This document shows, piece by piece, positions 5,322 through 6,869 of a DNA stretch of 6,869 nt; position 1 is the stretch's first letter, and each line of letters opens with the position of its first letter. Under the pieces are notes generated by a model. It was not told the DNA's origin, did no database searches, and saw only the letters and a program-made list of their open reading frames with translations. Source of the stretch: Nanobdellati archaeon (GTDB taxonomy: Archaea; SpSt-1190); assembly GCA_015522095.1 (NCBI GenBank), contig WAMX01000030.1:1-6869 (forward strand), in the 5' to 3' direction. Position numbers and translations under genes: made by a program.

Positions 5322-6869
5322 AAGAGCAGTGGAGGATAATATTCAGGAGGATAGCCGTGGGGCTGGTCGTGTTCGCGGCCTCCCTCCTGCCGTGGAAGGA
5401 GTGGATGCTATCCGTGAAGTTTGTTGACCGGAACGTGGACTTCGCGTGGGTCCTCCTCTCCTTCATCGTTCCATACATAATAAGGACCATCGCCATGGGG
5501 CTAATAGCGTATGCGCTCTTCTTCGCGATGAAGGTCGTGGTCCTGCCCCAGCGGCTCATAGAGAGGGAAATGTTCGGCGTGAGGAAGAGGAAGCTCCTCA
5601 AAAACCTGTTTTACACGCTCACATTCTTCCTGCCCCTCGTGTTTCCCGTTGCATCGGGCCACAGGGTGGGCGAGCTTGCCGCGGGACTGAGCTCCGTGAG
5701 CTACATCGGCTTCCTCGCACTCCCCCTGTATCCTTTCGCGTACATGGACGCCGCGCTCTTCCTTGAGGCGCTCCTTGTCGCGTTCTTCCTCGCGCACCTC
5801 CTCAAAATCGCAAGCGTCCGCCTTGCGGAGATACGCCCGGTCGTGAAAAAAACGGTGTTCGAGGAGGGGAAGGACGTGGAGTTCGAGATGCAGGTTAGCA
5901 GCCCCCTCCCGCTCCTGCCCTATCCCATACTGCCCTTCAAGACCCGCTCCAGCAAGGAGCCGGGATTCCTCAAAAGGAAGTACCGGATAAAGGTAAAGGA
6001 CAGGTTCCCGACGGGCTACTACAGGTTCGACGTGCTGCCCTTCACCGTCGCAAGCTTCCCCTTCTACTTCTCAAAGGTGTTCAGGACGAGCTCGGCGCCC
6101 ATAGAGCTCACAATCCTGCCGCGGATAAAGCAGAAGAATGCCGTTTATGCAAAGAACCCCTACTGGGTCAGGGAAACGGGAGACCTCATAAAGAAGATGA
6201 GCGGGAGCTCCATGGAGTTCGCGGGCATAAAGGAGTATGCCATTGGCGACCCCACCTCAAGGATATGGTGGAAGAGCCTTGCCAAGGGGGGAAAGCTCAT
6301 GAGCAAGGATTTCTACAGCCCGGCGGAGGACAGGTGGATTCTTGTCGTTGACCTCACAGAGCCGGGGATGAGGGAGGAAGAGGAGAAGGCCGTGCTTGCC
6401 TTTGCAAGGGCATTCGTCGAGATATTCACAAGGAAGGATGTCGAGGTCAGCATCCACCTGCTTTCCTCAAGCTATGCGTTCATCGACTACTCGACAAACA
6501 AGCGGGAGCTGCTGTCCTTCCTCGTCCGCCACTGGGCGGAGTTCCGCCACCTGAGCGAGGCAGGGGCAAGGGAAGTCCTGAAGGATGCCGTGGGCAGGGA
6601 AGTTGAGGAAATAATCCGGCGCAGCAAAAGGAGCGGGCTCTCGCTCTCGGGCTTCCTGTTCTACAGCGGACTGATAAAGAAGCCAAGGAGGGTGTTCCAG
6701 TGGGGGCGGAAGGGGGCATTTGAGAGCTCGCTGAGGCAGATGCTGGGAAACATATCAAAGACGGGCAAGGCGGTGGTTGTCACGCCGGGCATGGACGAGG
6801 GGATGGTTCGCGAAATCAAGAAGGTGCTGGGGGTGAAGAAGTGCCCCATCACCTTCGCGAGCTTCGAGC
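5318..6869 (+). CDS. DUF58 domain membrane protein, 3' end outside the window
   Basis: The 517 visible residues run open to the window edge without a stop. The N-terminal part has several hydrophobic segments (about 12-26, 43-70, 97-113 and 127-163, the second and last possibly two spans each). A beta-rich domain follows (about 172-270), then the DUF58 signature: SGSSMEFAGIKEYAIGD (295-311), then SRIWWKSLAK (314-323), MSKDF (328-332) and ILVVDLTEP (341-349). The vWA-like metal-site sequence, normally D-x-S-x-S, is D345-L-T347-E-P349, so canonical metal binding looks doubtful. Residues 351-516 form alternating helices and strands consistent with the rest of a vWA-like fold. The ATG overlaps the moxR TGA by four bases (ATGA). 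No Shine-Dalgarno sequence is close, so translation likely depends on re-initiation. Its role is probably as membrane partner of MoxR in envelope assembly or maturation; the exact function is unknown. Confidence 0.92.
   Translation, partial: MKEQWRIIFRRIAVGLVVFAASLLPWKEWMLSVKFVDRNVDFAWVLLSFIVPYIIRTIAMGLIAYALFFAMKVVVLPQRLIEREMFGVRKRKLLKNLFYTLTFFLPLVFPVASGHRVGELAAGLSSVSYIGFLALPLYPFAYMDAALFLEALLVAFFLAHLLKIASVRLAEIRPVVKKTVFEEGKDVEFEMQVSSPLPLLPYPILPFKTRSSKEPGFLKRKYRIKVKDRFPTGYYRFDVLPFTVASFPFYFSKVFRTSSAPIELTILPRIKQKNAVYAKNPYWVRETGDLIKKMSGSSMEFAGIKEYAIGDPTSRIWWKSLAKGGKLMSKDFYSPAEDRWILVVDLTEPGMREEEEKAVLAFARAFVEIFTRKDVEVSIHLLSSSYAFIDYSTNKRELLSFLVRHWAEFRHLSEAGAREVLKDAVGREVEEIIRRSKRSGLSLSGFLFYSGLIKKPRRVFQWGRKGAFESSLRQMLGNISKTGKAVVVTPGMDEGMVREIKKVLGVKKCPITFASFE

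Noticed and set aside
1..6869. tRNA, rRNA, CRISPR, insertion sequences, terminators
   Set aside because: No cloverleaf-like segments, regularly spaced repeats, transposase motifs or T-runs at gene ends were seen; genes are packed with almost no spacers.

Overview
The window reads as a GC-rich archaeal chromosome fragment that is almost completely coding. Four things point to an archaeon. The KsgA/Dim1-type rRNA dimethyltransferase is short. Arginine is often AGG and isoleucine often ATA. Two genes have TATA-like boxes placed exactly 27 nt before a start codon, with no leader. Other starts carry GGTGA/GGAGG-type ribosome binding sites. The lineage cannot be fixed from sequence reading alone; a euryarchaeon or a DPANN-type archaeon are both possible.

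Layout: a leftward gene of unknown function (stop at 21, preferred GTG start at 782) is divergent from rsmA (829-1530). The gap of fewer than 50 bases between them holds one palindromic TATA-like box, TATTAATA, which may serve both directions. A second TATA-like box lies inside the 3' end of rsmA. It sits at the leaderless distance from the GTG that opens a tightly packed rightward cluster of five genes (1531 to beyond the right edge). A possible next leftward gene may begin at 24 with an ATGA overlap, but only 8 codons are visible.

The cluster encodes: (1) a secreted, C-terminally anchored protein of about five Ig-like modules, each with one cysteine pair; (2) a 142-residue protein with one N-terminal membrane segment; (3) a secreted, mainly alpha-helical protein with a C-terminal membrane anchor; (4) a MoxR-family AAA+ ATPase; (5) a DUF58 protein with an unusually large N-terminal membrane region, cut by the window end. 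All junctions abut or overlap (TAG/GTG abutting, TGATG, 50 nt, TGATG, ATGA), so the five are probably co-translated.

MoxR plus DUF58 is a recognised pair. In bacteria it often sits with BatD-like Ig/membrane proteins and small DUF4381/DUF4129-like proteins. I read the cluster as an archaeal, structurally analogous envelope module: MoxR and DUF58 work at the inner face of the membrane, and genes 1 and 3 project outside. Gene identities 1-3 are inferred from architecture only; MoxR, DUF58 and RsmA are recognised from motifs. No stretch over 300 bases lacks a gene. I saw no RNA genes, mobile elements, CRISPR or clear terminators.
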